From Turritopsis dohrnii (lineage: Eukaryota; Cnidaria; Hydrozoa; Anthoathecata; Oceaniidae): a DNA stretch of 64,000 nucleotides. Made by a program: the position numbers and the translations under genes. Below the pieces are notes generated by a model. That model did no database searches and was not told the origin of the DNA. It saw only the letters and a list, made by a program, of their open reading frames with translations. The first letter of the stretch is position 1, and each line of letters opens with the position of its first letter. This document shows, in pieces, positions 32,857 through 44,345 of the stretch. The stretch is from contig BQMF02000655.1 in NCBI GenBank assembly GCA_027922465.2, forward strand, positions 116,325 through 180,324, given 5' to 3'.

Positions 32857-33830
32857 ATGTCTGGAAAAAAACAGCAATGTTTTATCAGATGCACGAAAAA
32901 AAAGAAAAGGTCTTTCTTTGTGCCAAACGACACTTTTTTTCAGAGCTGTCATATTCTTGGACGGTTTTGCTAAGATCGAAGTGTTTCAGTGGTTCATCAT
33001 CATAGTGCAATCCTCATCTCCTCATATAATAGCCCTCAGGGGCGGCAGAACCGCTGTGGGTCTTTACCCATTGCTATTGTCACTCATTGAATCTATTGAT
33101 CTATTGATGACCACAAAACAAACGAAGCTTCTGGTAGAAACCATGGAAGTCATCGCTGAAATCGTTGTTCTGGATCGAGTGCTCACGGAAAAGAAAGCAA
33201 AAATTGCAATCAATCAAACTATTGGTTGAGGAAAAAGATGATAGCGTTACTCTAATCCGCATCAGCGAACTTTCAGACCTGTGCTGGACTGTTCGTGCGA
33301 ATCGATAGATATTTTTGAGAAAAACCTTTTTGACACACGTTTTACACCTTTTTGAAAATATTTTTTGGATGCTTAACTATAATTAAAAGTTATGAGTGCG
33401 TTTTAGCCAATCTAGAAAACCGAAATTTCATAATTTTCTTAACCTTCGGCTCAACCATGATGGGACCTCCTTAGTGAACACTAAATCATCAGCCCCACCA
33501 CTTTAAATTTGCTCCGCCGCCCCTGGTTCTGCACACTTTGATGATATCTTATCAATTCTAAAAGATCTTTCAGCTAGAGAGCTTTGATGAAAAACGTCAA
33601 GCATTGTGAGAGTCATCCTTATGACTACTGGAGCTACGGTTGCAACTCCCGAAAGAACATTTTCAATGGCCAGGAGAATTAAGACTTGGACCCGCTCAAC
33701 AATTACGCAGCGACGATTTAATGCACTAACAATTTTGAATACACAAAAGTCTTGTGGATTAACTCTCGCTCGTTAATGTTGCAAGCGATTTTGTTGACAG
33801 ACGACCTGGTCGCATGAACAAATTTGGTGT
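32857..33830 (+). pseudogene. hAT transposase remnant
   Basis: The diagnostic part is 33618-33776: MTTGATVATPERTFSMARRI, KTWTRSTITQRRFNALTILN, the hAT C-terminal dimerisation domain (T.ATVATxERxFSxxRRIKT..RSTxxQxR). The frame stops at 33774 after LTLAR, where a family member would continue. Upstream, around 33265-33300, RISELSDLCWTVRANR resembles the LSDTRW motif that precedes it. Between 33038 and 33526 an inserted segment with hAT-like ends CAGGGGCGGC and CCGCCCCTG interrupts the remnant. Confidence 0.6.
33038..33526. mobile_element. Possible hAT-type MITE inside the hAT remnant
   Basis: CAGGGGCGGCAGAACC at 33038 and CCGCCGCCCCTG ending at about 33526 form short inverted ends of the hAT type (CAGGGGCGG). 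The expected 8-bp target duplication is not visible. Confidence 0.35.
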
Positions 33831-34767
33831 AATCACAGAAGAGGATGTTTTGCCCCCCTCACTTTCAAAAACGCTGCGCGGGCCCTGTCCTGAATGATCT
33901 TATATTTGTGATGTTGAAAGAAACATGAAAAAAAAATAATTAAAATACTGGGGCTTATTTGTTAAATAGATTTCTTGCTAGCTCCTAGACTATGTAAGTT
34001 TTGTGAGTTATTCTGATAATTACTGTAAACTTCCTGAATGAATATGTATAATCTATTGGTGCCACGGTGATGGAGACAAGTCTTTAAATTACCTGTGCTT
34101 CTCCTTCTCCTCATATCACGCTAAATTATGAATGATTTCGTGCAACCTTCACATGAAAATGCAGCTAAACTGGCAAATCTGGTCAAATCTGAACCAAAAT
34201 TTGAAAGTTCAACAATTTTCATGAAAATTTACACATAGAAGCTTTTATTATAAGAAAACGTTTCATAAGAAAATTATCCTGAAATACCCCTAAATGCTAA
34301 GGAAACGTTAAGAAAATCTCCAGCCTCAAATTTTCATTCAAGACAAAAATTTTTTTTTACAGTCATGTAGTGATAGATAAATGGATACATTTCATAGATA
34401 AGGGATGTCTTAAAAAGTTTTTTCGAAATGCTTTTATCAACGAAATGCAATTGGCTAAGGAAATTGAGCGTTCGCTCGAAAAACGTTTTCTTATAAAAGA
34501 AAAACGTGTAATGAACAGGTTCTGATTTCAAACGCACAATTTGAAGGTACTAATTTCGAATTTGGCAGTACTTTGACACATTGGGGGAAAGATCTTCAAT
34601 TTTTATGAAAGTTTCAAGCAATATGGCTTCTTGTTTCATATCATTATTCCCTAAATTTCACTTCTTTCCAACAAAGAAAATGAAACTACTCAAAAAATTT
34701 CTTGACATAAACCTTTCTTTTAGAATGTTTTATTAAAACATAAACGTAGATGTGTTCTGTCTGGGCA

Positions 34768-35607
34768 TCATCTGTCAAGATTAGGTTGAACGATAACCTT
34801 TATACGCCAGAACTGATGCATGTAGGTTTTATACACGCCCAACATCTCCGCAACGTCGTTTTCACTACCATTGTGAATTTTTATGCTATTTTTTGCCATA
34901 CCATAGATACCAGCGCCCAAACCTAAGATGCTAAACACCAAACCGACGCTTTGAAGAACTTGCGCAGATTTAGCTAGTGCGCTAAACGAGTTTGCAGCTA
35001 CAACTGCACCAGCTGCTGCGTCTGCTGTGGAATCAAACGCTTGATATATACTTTTTATTGTCATCGCAAGACTGGCTCCTGTAATGGCTTCACCATTTAC
35101 TGAAGTAAGAATGTTGTATGTCAACTTCATGTGATCAACTACTTTATTTGGCGAATCTGAGCCATTATTGGAACCATTTTCCAATCCCTGTATATCTTGC
35201 ATCACAAGATCGGTTGTCGCAATTTCTTGCAACAATCCCCAGACTCGCAATAGAAAACCATGAATGGCACCAAATATATATTCCTGATCAATATCTTCGA
35301 AATCTTTGGAGAGGTCCTGTGAAACGTCATAGATTTCCTTCAGAAGCTTAGCAAACGCATCCATATCTATTCCAGCCTTTTTGAATTCTTTTCTGGCATC
35401 CTCCTTCGCTTGCTTGTCCTTTCTGTTCTTATGGATCATAACACTTCCATTGGCTATGCCTCCACCGGCACCAACCGCACCGGCGACTGCACATACGATC
35501 ACACCAGGTATAAAAGTGAATGGAGTAAACAGAAGTCCGAATCCTACAATCCCTGTTATACTGGCCGCTACAGCTGTAGAATCTGCTGCCAAATCAATGA
35601 TATTGAG
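34768..35607 (-). CDS. Copy 2 exon: full-length apolipoprotein-L-like module
   Basis: 280 codons including the stop. Acceptor TTATTTAG; opening LNIIDLAADSTAVAASITGI. An N-terminal hydrophobic hairpin (GFGLLFTPFTFIPGVIV, AVAGAVGAGGGIANG) leads to a basic helix (HKNRKDKQAKEDARKEFKK), the conserved KDFEDIDQEYIFGAIHGFLL segment, an Ala-rich stretch (ADAAAGAVVAANSFSAL), a second hydrophobic hairpin (LQSVGLVFSILGLGAGIYGM), and the C-terminus VIVQPNLDR. The paired glycine-rich hydrophobic hairpins fit ApoL-type membrane insertion, so the module probably acts at a cell membrane when the kinase is triggered (inference). This is about 48 residues longer than copy 1. Confidence 0.7.
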   Translation of the reverse strand, partial: LNIIDLAADSTAVAASITGIVGFGLLFTPFTFIPGVIVCAVAGAVGAGGGIANGSVMIHKNRKDKQAKEDARKEFKKAGIDMDAFAKLLKEIYDVSQDLSKDFEDIDQEYIFGAIHGFLLRVWGLLQEIATTDLVMQDIQGLENGSNNGSDSPNKVVDHMKLTYNILTSVNGEAITGASLAMTIKSIYQAFDSTADAAAGAVVAANSFSALAKSAQVLQSVGLVFSILGLGAGIYGMAKNSIKIHNGSENDVAEMLGVYKTYMHQFWRIKVIVQPNLDR

Positions 35608-37975
35608 CTAAATAACAAAAGGTTCAAGTAGAAGTAAAACTTACAATACCACTAAATCCAAAAAAGAAATAAACTAATTTAGTGTTTCAAAAACCAATGA
35701 CTTAACCACTAGCTGCCCCATCAGACTGACAATAATAAACTACCTGTCGGGATCTAAAAATTAATTTTTGCGATTGAAACTAAAAGGATTTCTTCCCTTG
35801 GCTTACCTTCTTTTCACGACTACGTAATGCCACGATGAGTTCATCAAAGTATCTGGTTAGATTTGTTATAGTGTTTTTGTTCCATTTACTCACTTCTTTT
35901 ACGAACTCATATCCCAACGATGGATTGTAAAACAACTTTTCATAGATCGATTTTACTATGAAATGAAAAACATGTCTGTGGGGAATCTATAAACATGCAG
36001 TTTGTAAGAAGTCAATATGCGTTATTTTTTTCTTGTTTTGTTTATTCTATTGAAGAACATTGACTTCTTGAAGAAATACTTACAGTCTTTGTCTTCAATT
36101 CCACGTAGAAATTCATGTATATCTCCTTTCACTTTTAAAAGGCTTACCAAATCCAGCACTTGATCAATATCTGGTCGATCTTCAGGATCTTGTTGCCAGC
36201 AAAATTCAATGATTTTTTCCAGACTTTCGTGTAAATGCGTTCGAAATGAGTTTTTTTCCTGAAATCCCGGTCTTTCCCCATTTAGTACTCGTTTTTCAAT
36301 TTCGTTATAGATGGGTCTTTTCAATTCCTCTTGCCACGGAAAGTCTAACTCTGGTCGAAGCAATTCATACATCAACATGGCTAATGAGTATATATCACTC
36401 TTTCGGTCGGTCAGTAAACTATCCTTAAACCTTTCAGGGGATATGTATGGAGCAGTTTTTTTGGCTTCCGTGCCATTGTTGGGGTTCGATTCCGACGTGG
36501 TTGATTTTATAATATCAATTATATCTCTTCTGCATTCACCAAAATCACAGATTTTAAAAATAAGTTTGTCATCTTTCTTACCGTACACCAACACATTTGC
36601 GCTTTTTAGATCATTGTGAACAATTCCCTTGTCATGTAGATATTTTAAGCCCTTGCAGATCTAAATATACAATTTTACGAATTCATGTAGAGTTGAAATA
36701 AATAGAACTACGGTAATTCAGGACAGCATATCATTAATAAGTAAGCATGTTGTTTTTAAGTTGTTTGTTTATTTTGATAGGAAATAGGAAAAATATTAGA
36801 ACATTCAAAACATAATATGAACGCAATTATTTAAGAAAATATATATACCGTATTTCCTCTAATAAACGCCACCCTCTGATAAACGCCGCCCTCTATTAGA
36901 CACCGCACTTTTAGCCGAACATTTGTAGTAAACACCGCCCTCTAATAAACGCCGCATCTTGGAAAGCGGCGTTTATTAGAAAACCGACTAAACAAGAATT
37001 GGTTTAATAGTTAATGGTTTTATTTGTTTTCTATCAACAAATTCTTCCATGTTGGCATGAATATTTGATGTGTAATTAGTTGTTATAAAAGTTTTCATCT
37101 CATAGAAGAGAACTGCAACAGTGATAATGCTCTTCTTTGACATTTTTGTGAACATCTCTTTTGTGCAAAAAATTTTCACACAATCTTTTGTAACCTTTTT
37201 AAGGATAAGGAAACATTATTGCGTAAGTTTGCTTCTGTCCAATTTTTCATTTTGAAATAAACGCCGCCTTCTAATGAACGCCGCCCTCTATTAAACGCCG
37301 CATCCAAAAACTGGAACTTGTAATAAACGCCGCGGCGTTTATTAGAGGAAATACGGTAAGTTGTTTTTAGTTTTGACAACTCCGCCATTTCCAAGATAAG
37401 AAATCGTTAAAATTTAATATTTTAAATTGTTAAATTTAAATCATATTTTGTTACAGCGTGGTTACTTAAGCAAGATGGAATAATTGTTGTATTTCTAGAA
37501 CGAATTTTAAGACATACTTGATGTAAAGCAATTGTTTTCGTGGAAAATGACAAGTCTTCGTTGCTTGCCTTGCATTCTCCCAAAATTTCCCTGAGAGAAT
37601 GACAAATTTTCTGAGATCCACCTATAAGAAGGGAAATTTCAGCCTTTTCCATGACGATCGCCAGGATTCCGTCATCACAAAAGCCATAAAACCGAACGAT
37701 ATTTCTGTGGTTTAGATTTGACAACATTTCTACTTCTCTGTGGAATGCTCGCTGGTATTGTGTGGAATCAGAACTCAAACGATACTTTTTCATCACAACT
37801 TCTTCTCTTTGGCCATCATTTTTCGTCCATATGGCAGTTTCGACTGTGACTCCTACTCCATATCCAATTTCACGTAAGCCTTGAAGTTGGGTTCTCCTGA
37901 TGGCGAAGCGCTGTTGGATTTGCTCTGGTTGAAAATGGCCTCGGAGTTGACTCATATTTGATTTCCCGTTAATCT
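34768..37975 (-). CDS. Kinase + ApoL-like gene, copy 2 (paralog, N-terminus not found)
   Basis: Exons 37975-37518, 36660-36084, 35955-35807 and 35607-34768. The first three are identical in length to exons 4-6 of copy 1 and phases match (1,0,1,0), so the two are tandem duplicates in the same direction, about 14 kb apart. The 5' exon has an acceptor (TTTTTAG) and not a start in a clean context, so upstream exons are expected; a start at the internal ATG (MSQLRGHF) is the alternative. No HEPN-like exon is visible between 37976 and the end of the window. This copy retains DFG and the full ApoL module. AATAAA lies at about 34728-34733 on the minus strand, a good poly(A) signal. It is the better candidate for a working gene. 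Confidence 0.75.
35807..35955 (-). CDS. Copy 2 exon: helical linker
   Basis: 149 bases, acceptor TTTCATTTCATAG, donor GTAAGC, phase 1 in and 0 out. About 50 residues (KSIYEKLFYNPSLGYEF, NKNTITNLTRYFDELI, LRSREKK), same design as 12573-12425. Confidence 0.65.
36084..36660 (-). CDS. Copy 2 exon: kinase C-lobe, intact DFG
   Basis: 577 bases, acceptor TATATTTAG, donor GTAAGT. It begins ICKGLKYLHDKG, then the catalytic loop IVHNDLKSANVLV (HND, non-RD), KICDFGECRRD (DFG intact), TAPYISPERFKD, SDIYSLAMLMYELL and CWQQDPEDRPDIDQVL. All residues needed for phosphotransfer are present, unlike copy 1. Catalytic activity is therefore plausible but unproven. Confidence 0.8.
36848..37356. mobile_element. 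TA-flanked MITE with ATAAACGCCGC repeats in the kinase intron
   Basis: Ends CCGTATTTCCTCTAATAAAC and GTTTATTAGAGGAAATACGG with TA on each side (36846-36847, 37357-37358). Both arms are filled with tandem CTCTAATAAACGCCGCC motifs. It sits in the intron between the N-lobe and C-lobe exons of copy 2. A related end (GAGAGAATACGGTA) occurs near 42285. Confidence 0.7.
37518..37975 (-). CDS. Copy 2 exon: kinase N-lobe
   Basis: 458 bases, acceptor TTTTTAG at 37976, donor GTATGT after LHQ. Glycine loop REIGYGVGVTVETAIW, beta-3 lysine in VVMKKYRLS, alpha-C Glu in HREVEMLSNLNH, and MEKAEISLLIGG. It differs from copy 1 by only a handful of residues (for example SNLNH for ANLNH, KASNEDLS for KANNEDLP). 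Confidence 0.8.
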
Positions 37976-38264
37976 CTAAAAACATAAAAAAATTAAGGAC
38001 GTGCTAGATGAACAATGCAGGTATTAGCGGGATTCGGAAAAATCATGTTTCGTTTACACGAAAGTATATTTCTATAGATTTGTAGGGAATTATATACTAC
38101 TTAGTAGAGTTGTTCGTGAATTTTTATCTACAAAGTCACATCAACGCATGAAATAAGCGTACAAAGTAATGATATTTCTCTTGATACAAGAAAAGGCTTT
38201 AAAGTAACTTTTTATTATTTTAATTCTCACAAGTAATTGATTTTTTTCGTGTAACAGGCTCGTT

Positions 38265-38580
38265 GGTTTTGTGAATCTCCCTAATAGTGAAGTTGTTAAT
38301 AGACTGCTACCCCGTGTTCAAGTCACAGCGATGCAGTATTTGATACTGCACTCCCATTCTATGCACAAGAGGCCTGTCCAAGAGAGCAGGTGATGCAAGG
38401 TAAATGTCCTTAGTACTTGAAAGTGTACTTATAAACCAGCTTCCAATGTGTGGTTTTGTTGACTTTAGGACACTTATGATGGAGTTAACGTTTACAATAC
38501 TACTTTTCCCATCCTGCTCATCAAGTTATGAACGATTTCGTGTGATGTTGAAATGATTCGCAATTTCGAACATTGTTCAA
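38265..38580 (+). repeat. Dispersed SINE-like repeat copy
   Basis: Shares GTGATGCAAGGTAAATGTCC, CTTAGTACTT and TTGACTTTAGGACAC with 14995-15120 and, for the latter part, with 42705 and 56255. An internal GTTCAAGTC is B-box-like. Confidence 0.55.
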
Positions 38581-38589
38581 GTTTCGTTT

Positions 38590-41500
38590 AAGTTCGGAAT
38601 TTTACCTGGATTTATTTTAATTCGTAGTTATGACAGCATGTTTGAGGCTGTCGTCAATCACGTTTGAAATAAAATAAGCAAGTATACACTCATGAAATCA
38701 AAGGTCACATGCTCAACTAGGTGTAATAAATGTATCAAAATGAAGAAATACCTATGGATTTTAAATGTTTGCAATATTTACTCACAGCCATTGTTCGTAG
38801 CTTTGTTTATACTTACAATATACATAACCGTCCCTACTTAAAGCATTTTGACAATAATTGTAACACTTATAGCCAGTCATTTTTGGTATGTTCAGAAAAT
38901 AGAAAAGAAAATAAGGTTCCTTAAGGCAATTTGATTACAGCAGGGATTGCGCTCCATATCAGAATTTTGGAGTCCAGAGGATTTAACGGTGCCATAAATT
39001 TGTCATGTGACATGTTTCATGCACATAATTGATATTAATTCTCTGTCAAAGTTTGCTTGCAATTGTAACAAACCACTTGACATTTCTTGTTTACCTGAAT
39101 GAATTGCCTTTTAAAAGCACTCGAGTATGTTTTTAGTTCTTTGGTGATGCATTTATTTATGTAATATTATGCTAACATTTATGTTAGCATAATATTACGA
39201 CGGCAGTCATGGTTGCCAAAACGAGACGAGAAAATGCGTATGAAAAATTTATTTCAGAAATTTATTTTAGATTATTAATGCTCACACCAGCATCCCAGAA
39301 TTTAAGACAAGGGCAGGATCTAGAACAACTTCGTAGTCATAATGTTTTGTCAAAATTTAGCCCTATGACAAGCGAATGCTTTTCAGCTGTTACATCCTAT
39401 TTTGAATCAGTGGCAAAGGTTTTCTGACGTGATGAATATGAAAGATCTTGAACTGGCCTGGAAATATACATCTTCCGTCCTCTTATATTTTGTCAACTTG
39501 TCATTAGTGTTAGTAATTTAGGATTTCTATGCACCTTGAGAATTCGAGAACCTGAATTTTCAATCCACCTATTTAGTCCAACAGATCTTTTTAAGCTTTC
39601 AAGTCATACAATAATGACATTTTTGTCGTTTTTGAGAAGAAACGATACCCGAGGGGAAAATGTTGCACAATCCTTCTTAATTATGTTAGTAATTAAAAAC
39701 ATCAGAAACTAGGCAAGATCTGCCCTGACGTAATTTGTAAGGTCTAATAAGTCTTGAGTTTATTTGTTTGAAAGCCTGGTTTCCATTTTTATGTACTTAA
39801 TAATCAAGCATTCGATTGTTACGTTCGATTTCTGTCTTCATCTTAAGTTTTAATATATGTTTTGTGCATCAAATTTACTACAAAAATCAAAAAGAAATTA
39901 ATATTCCTTCGCTCTTTCCTTCGCTTACTGCATTCTCTTTATCGATCAGTGATTTCCGCTGTGTTTAATTAAACATTAAATTGTCTCACTGATGGTATAT
40001 TTTAATTATTTAGTAATTATTAATTGATTTCTATTTAGATGTCCTTTCGTCGAAAATTTTTTTTCCTGCAGAATATTGTAACATGCCTTAGAAGCTTTCC
40101 GATCTTTGTTTAAAATTGCATATGACGTAATGGTTGCGCTCACATTATGAGTCTTACTGATAGTTTGTTATGAATAAGACTTAAGGGATTTTTATATCGT
40201 TTTATTGAGATTTTTCTCCTCCTTTCAGAAATATAATTTTTAATTGGGAACCGAAAACAGAAAAAATAATTACGGGGAACAAAACTTGTCATTAAGCAGA
40301 TAACGTTTAATAATGTTAGAAAGGACGTCATTAGGTCAGAGTCTGATTAGGTTAATTAAAAAAAAGACTTAATTCCAATAACACAATTCCCTAAACGTCA
40401 ATCAAAGTGAATTCATACGTTGAACATTAGTCTCGTGTCTGTGAAAAGTTTGGTAATATTTTAAACTCACCAACAACATTTAGACCTGAAAAAAATACTT
40501 ATTGCTCCTTCAAAGCTCTCTTAATTGACCCTTACTAAATTAACGAGTTTGTCAAAGAAAAAGATCTTTAACATCTTTTGTTGTTGTTGTGTATTCAGGG
40601 TAAGTAAAAAACAGTGAAAGAGTCCAACGTAATATTTCCTTTCATCGATTAGGTAACTTGAATGTTTTTCTGTTTGGTTTAAAACTCTTCTCCATCATTT
40701 GCCTGAGCTTTACTCACACCTCCGTTATTTAACATTTCAAGATGATTATATTTTTGAAACTCTGAACCTCATTTATATTTGGGGACACTGTAGATTTCAC
40801 GTTTTTCAACTCAGCGGGCACAGTTGTTGAAAATTCATTGTGATTTCTACAGATTGTGGTAAGCTTGTTTTCCTCTCGTTGTTTACTTGGTAATAGTGTT
40901 TCTTTTTGGTTATGTTTTTCGCTTTCTTTTTTCAAATCAATTGAAGATAGCTTTGGTGAAAGATAAGCATAAGACACAAATAGTTTTCGGTTAAAACTTT
41001 CTAAATTGCGTTTGGGTTGAACAAGCAAAATACTACTTAATGCCTTGTTTTGTCAAACAAAAATAAGAGACTGTCAACCATAAAGTAAAACATAAAAAAG
41101 AAATAGTAAAAAGTTATTTACTTTAAATGCTTGTAACATCAACAACATATCCGCTGTGTTTGCGAGAGCAACCTGTTCCAAGCGTTGCATAAATGCCTAG
41201 TACTTCCCACCTCCCTTTTATATATTTTACAACATGCAGTATGAACCGAATTCATCTAATAAACTAAGAATTGTTAAACTGCTACGGTCAGTTCAGAAAA
41301 AATTAATTCAGCTTTATCGTTCAGGTTTGGTTCAAAAGTTTGAATGGCATTCTTGGAATTCATTTTCTTTGAACTACTTCTAAGATTTGTGCTGAGATAC
41401 AACAACAAAAACAATAACAACAACAACATAAAAACTAACGTCATTTTCCGCTGGCAGAAAAATGACGGGGAGACATTTGAAGGGTTATCTCTTGTTTGTT

Positions 41501-42704
41501 TTCTTTGGTAACCAGATTGCTCGACCAGGTACTTCCCTCGAGGAAACTAAGGATGAGTCATCTCCAAGTAAAGAAATCATTATCCAAGAAAAAATTTCCT
41601 AAGATTATTATTTTATTTATTGATCGTATTTATTTATTGAATTGTAAATATGTAAACAGAGATTGATATAGTACATATTCTAAAGTTTATTTTAGAAGCA
41701 GCTGTTCCAATATCACAACAAGAATCATTCTTAAGTATGCTGAGATTTATTGTTTGTCAGACGAAATAAGACTTTGTACTTGTGACTTGTTGCTGTTGTT
41801 GTTGTTATGAGAATATTTTTACAGGATAATAACTTCAGTTACAAACTGCTATCAATGTCTGCCCTGCATAAAAAGTATATAAAGTATACAAAGTTCGACG
41901 CATTAAGAATAAGAAGTCAGAACGGAAATTGTAAAAGAACGGCTTAACATAAGCTAGTTTGATTTGATAGATTTGATCAGTATGATAAACTTGAAAACAG
42001 GATGGGTAGGAATGGCAAAATTGTGTGAAAACACAAGTGGAAAATGTGAGGTAGCAACTCTTAGATTTACATTAAATTTAGACATCTCAAAAATATAGTC
42101 AAAAATTTTTTCTATTACAGAATTTTCGCTTTTTGTTCAAAGTTCTAATTACCGCCCTGGCTCTTACTAATTTCTGAATAATGTTTAAGCGCCCGGGCGT
42201 TTTTGAAGAGGGGAGCTTACAAAAATATTTTTGACTAGAAGTGGGCGCTTATTAGAGAGGGGCGCTAGTTAGAGAGAATACGGTATTTTCACTCTCAGTT
42301 TTTTTTAGTACACGATAAAAATATTACGACAAAAAATTTCGCAGTGTACGAAACATCATGTGACAAAGTACTTTCCTATCGAACATAAATTTACATGGTT
42401 AACACCATGAAGTTTAAAATTTTTAGATTACGTAATATAATTCTGTTTCTCTCAATGAAATAAAAGCAAAAAATCCTTCAGAAATACTGCGCTTCAAACT
42501 TTGATTCAAAATAAAGAAGTAGACAAAATTTTCACATAACAGACAAGAAAGAAAAATACGAAATAAATTTTTTGAAAGTTCAAGGACCACTTCTGATGAG
42601 TGTTATTATGAACTGTAAGAGAACTTGGAAGGATGAGACATTACCAACAACAAAATCATAAGTTCATTTCAAGTGATTAGATATAATTGAAGGTCTCCAA
42701 TTTG
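38590..42704. other. Gene-poor 4-kb stretch
   Basis: No convincing gene. It holds a 38-base hairpin (39161-39198) followed by an unrecognised 72-codon open frame (39209-39427), a minus-strand 99-codon open frame of unknown nature (41028-40729), CAA/GTT-rich microsatellites around 41400 and 41790, and a MITE end at 42186-42290 (GGGCGCTTATTAGAGAG, GAGAATACGGTA). Confidence 0.4.
39161..39198. repeat. Perfect 18-bp inverted repeat with 2-base loop
   Basis: GTAATATTATGCTAACAT, then TT, then its exact reverse complement. It could extrude as a hairpin. It lies 10 bases before the small open frame at 39209. Confidence 0.85.
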
Positions 42705-42930
42705 ACTTTAGGACACCTGTGGTGGAGTAAAGTCTTTAAAATAACCGAATTTCTTCTCCTCCTTGTCATCATCTTCTTTTCGCTATAAAGGCGAAATTTG
42801 GACCAAATTTCGAAAGTTCTCTCCAATTTTCAAAAAATTTTCACAAAACATAATTGAGAGGTGCTGATTTCGAATTTGACAATCATTTCGTCAGGTTTGA
42901 CCAAAATTGGACAATTCGACAATGTTGTAT
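42705..42930 (+). repeat. Dispersed repeat copy with one 128-bp-type monomer
   Basis: GACTTTAGGACACCTGTGGT, GGAGTAAAGTCTTTAAAATA and a monomer with CAAATTTCGAAAGTTCTCTC, GGTGCTGATTTCGAATTTGA and GTCAGGTTTGACC. Same family as 56255-57466. Confidence 0.65.
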
Positions 42931-43559
42931 TTTGGGATATTTTCATTATTGAGAGAATGCAGTGGTATGCGAGGGAAAGAACGAAGGAATATTAATTTCT
43001 TTTTGATTTTTGTAGTAAATTTGGTGCTCAAAGCAAATATCGAAACTTAAGGGTACCGTAATATAAAATATGGGAGAGGCATCACTTGGTTGCGTACAGA
43101 CTTGTTCTACCAGAACATGAAAGATTTTTCTATTCATAACGCGAATACTGTGTTTCACTAACCATTATAAAAGAAGAAACTGCAGACCAGACAATCGAAC
43201 TCTTATGCAGCCGATCTGAAACTTGTTTCGAAGTTTTGATCTCGAGCCAATGGTATTATTATACTCAACTTCCAGATAATTTCAATTACACAGAAAAGAT
43301 TACTTTTTCATTTTTTCATTTTCCTAAAGCACGTACATCTCCATAAAGCTGAAGAAATCATTTTGCATTTATAGTAAAATATAATTACAATTAAGGTTTA
43401 TAAAAAATTTACAACATATAGGATCATTAGTCAAAATGCAGAACCATCAATAAGTAAATAAGAAATAGATAGATTGAAAAATTATTAGGTAAAAAAATTG
43501 AGTAAATAAATTCATTATGTCTGTGAAGATAATACATTGACACATTAAAACTATCTTAA

Positions 43560-44341
43560 GGGAAGAAATTGTTTGCGGAAGAAATTTTTGCGGAATATAT
43601 TTTTGCAGATAAATGACACAAAAATGCCATATTTTGCGGAATAAATTTTTGCGGATTAAGACCTCAAAAAAGATTTTGCGGAATTAATTTTTGCGGATGC
43701 AAGAAATATAATAAAATTGAAAGTCGTGAAACACCTAGTTTAGTACCTGAGTATATAGAAATTTTAGTTGAAATGGAATATAACTGGAATGAATAGAGTA
43801 TCAAAATATCAAAAAGGAATACTAAACTGTAACAACAAACAGATAATGTGACTGGGTCCTGTCTTTGTTCAGAGGAGGTCAATATATCGCCAGCAACTGA
43901 GAATATGACTCAGTCTAGGTCTACTTTCCATAAAGGAAAAGTACGAAAAGCAATAAAAACTGTGATACCTACGCCGACATAAGATCGTTTCTCAAAGTAA
44001 AAGCAACAGTACGAAGTGCGAAACCTGCTGCAAGTGCAGATGCTGCTTGTATTGTTATTGACGAAGAGTAATAAATAAGTCCTTAGATGTTCAATAACCT
44101 CGACTTCTTTTCTTTATCATTTTCTAAACGTTTTGTAAAGACGAGACTTTCATTTATATGCAAAGCAAAGTGAAAAATCAAATCTTTACGGGTGAAAAAT
44201 TTCGAAAATTTTGCGGAGTAAATTTTTGCGGATGAAAATTTTCGAAACAAAATTTATTTTTGCGGATTTGAACGAAATCCGCAAACATAAATTCCGCAAA
44301 AAATGTTCCGTACAAATTTCTTCCGCAAACAATTTCTTCCC
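43560..44341. mobile_element. TTAA-flanked MITE, 782 bp
   Basis: GGGAAGAAATTGTTTGCGGA at the left is inverted as TCCGCAAACAATTTCTTCCC at the right, flanked by TTAA (43556-43559 and 44342-44345). Many TTTTGCGGA motifs repeat near both ends. A TTAA duplication points to the Kolobok or piggyBac groups. No transposase is encoded. Confidence 0.8.
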
Positions 44342-44345
44342 TTAA

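Noticed and set aside
40729..41028. Possible 99-codon exon, minus strand
   Set aside because: Ser/Lys/Asn-rich, no recognisable motif and no neighbouring exon; not called as a gene.
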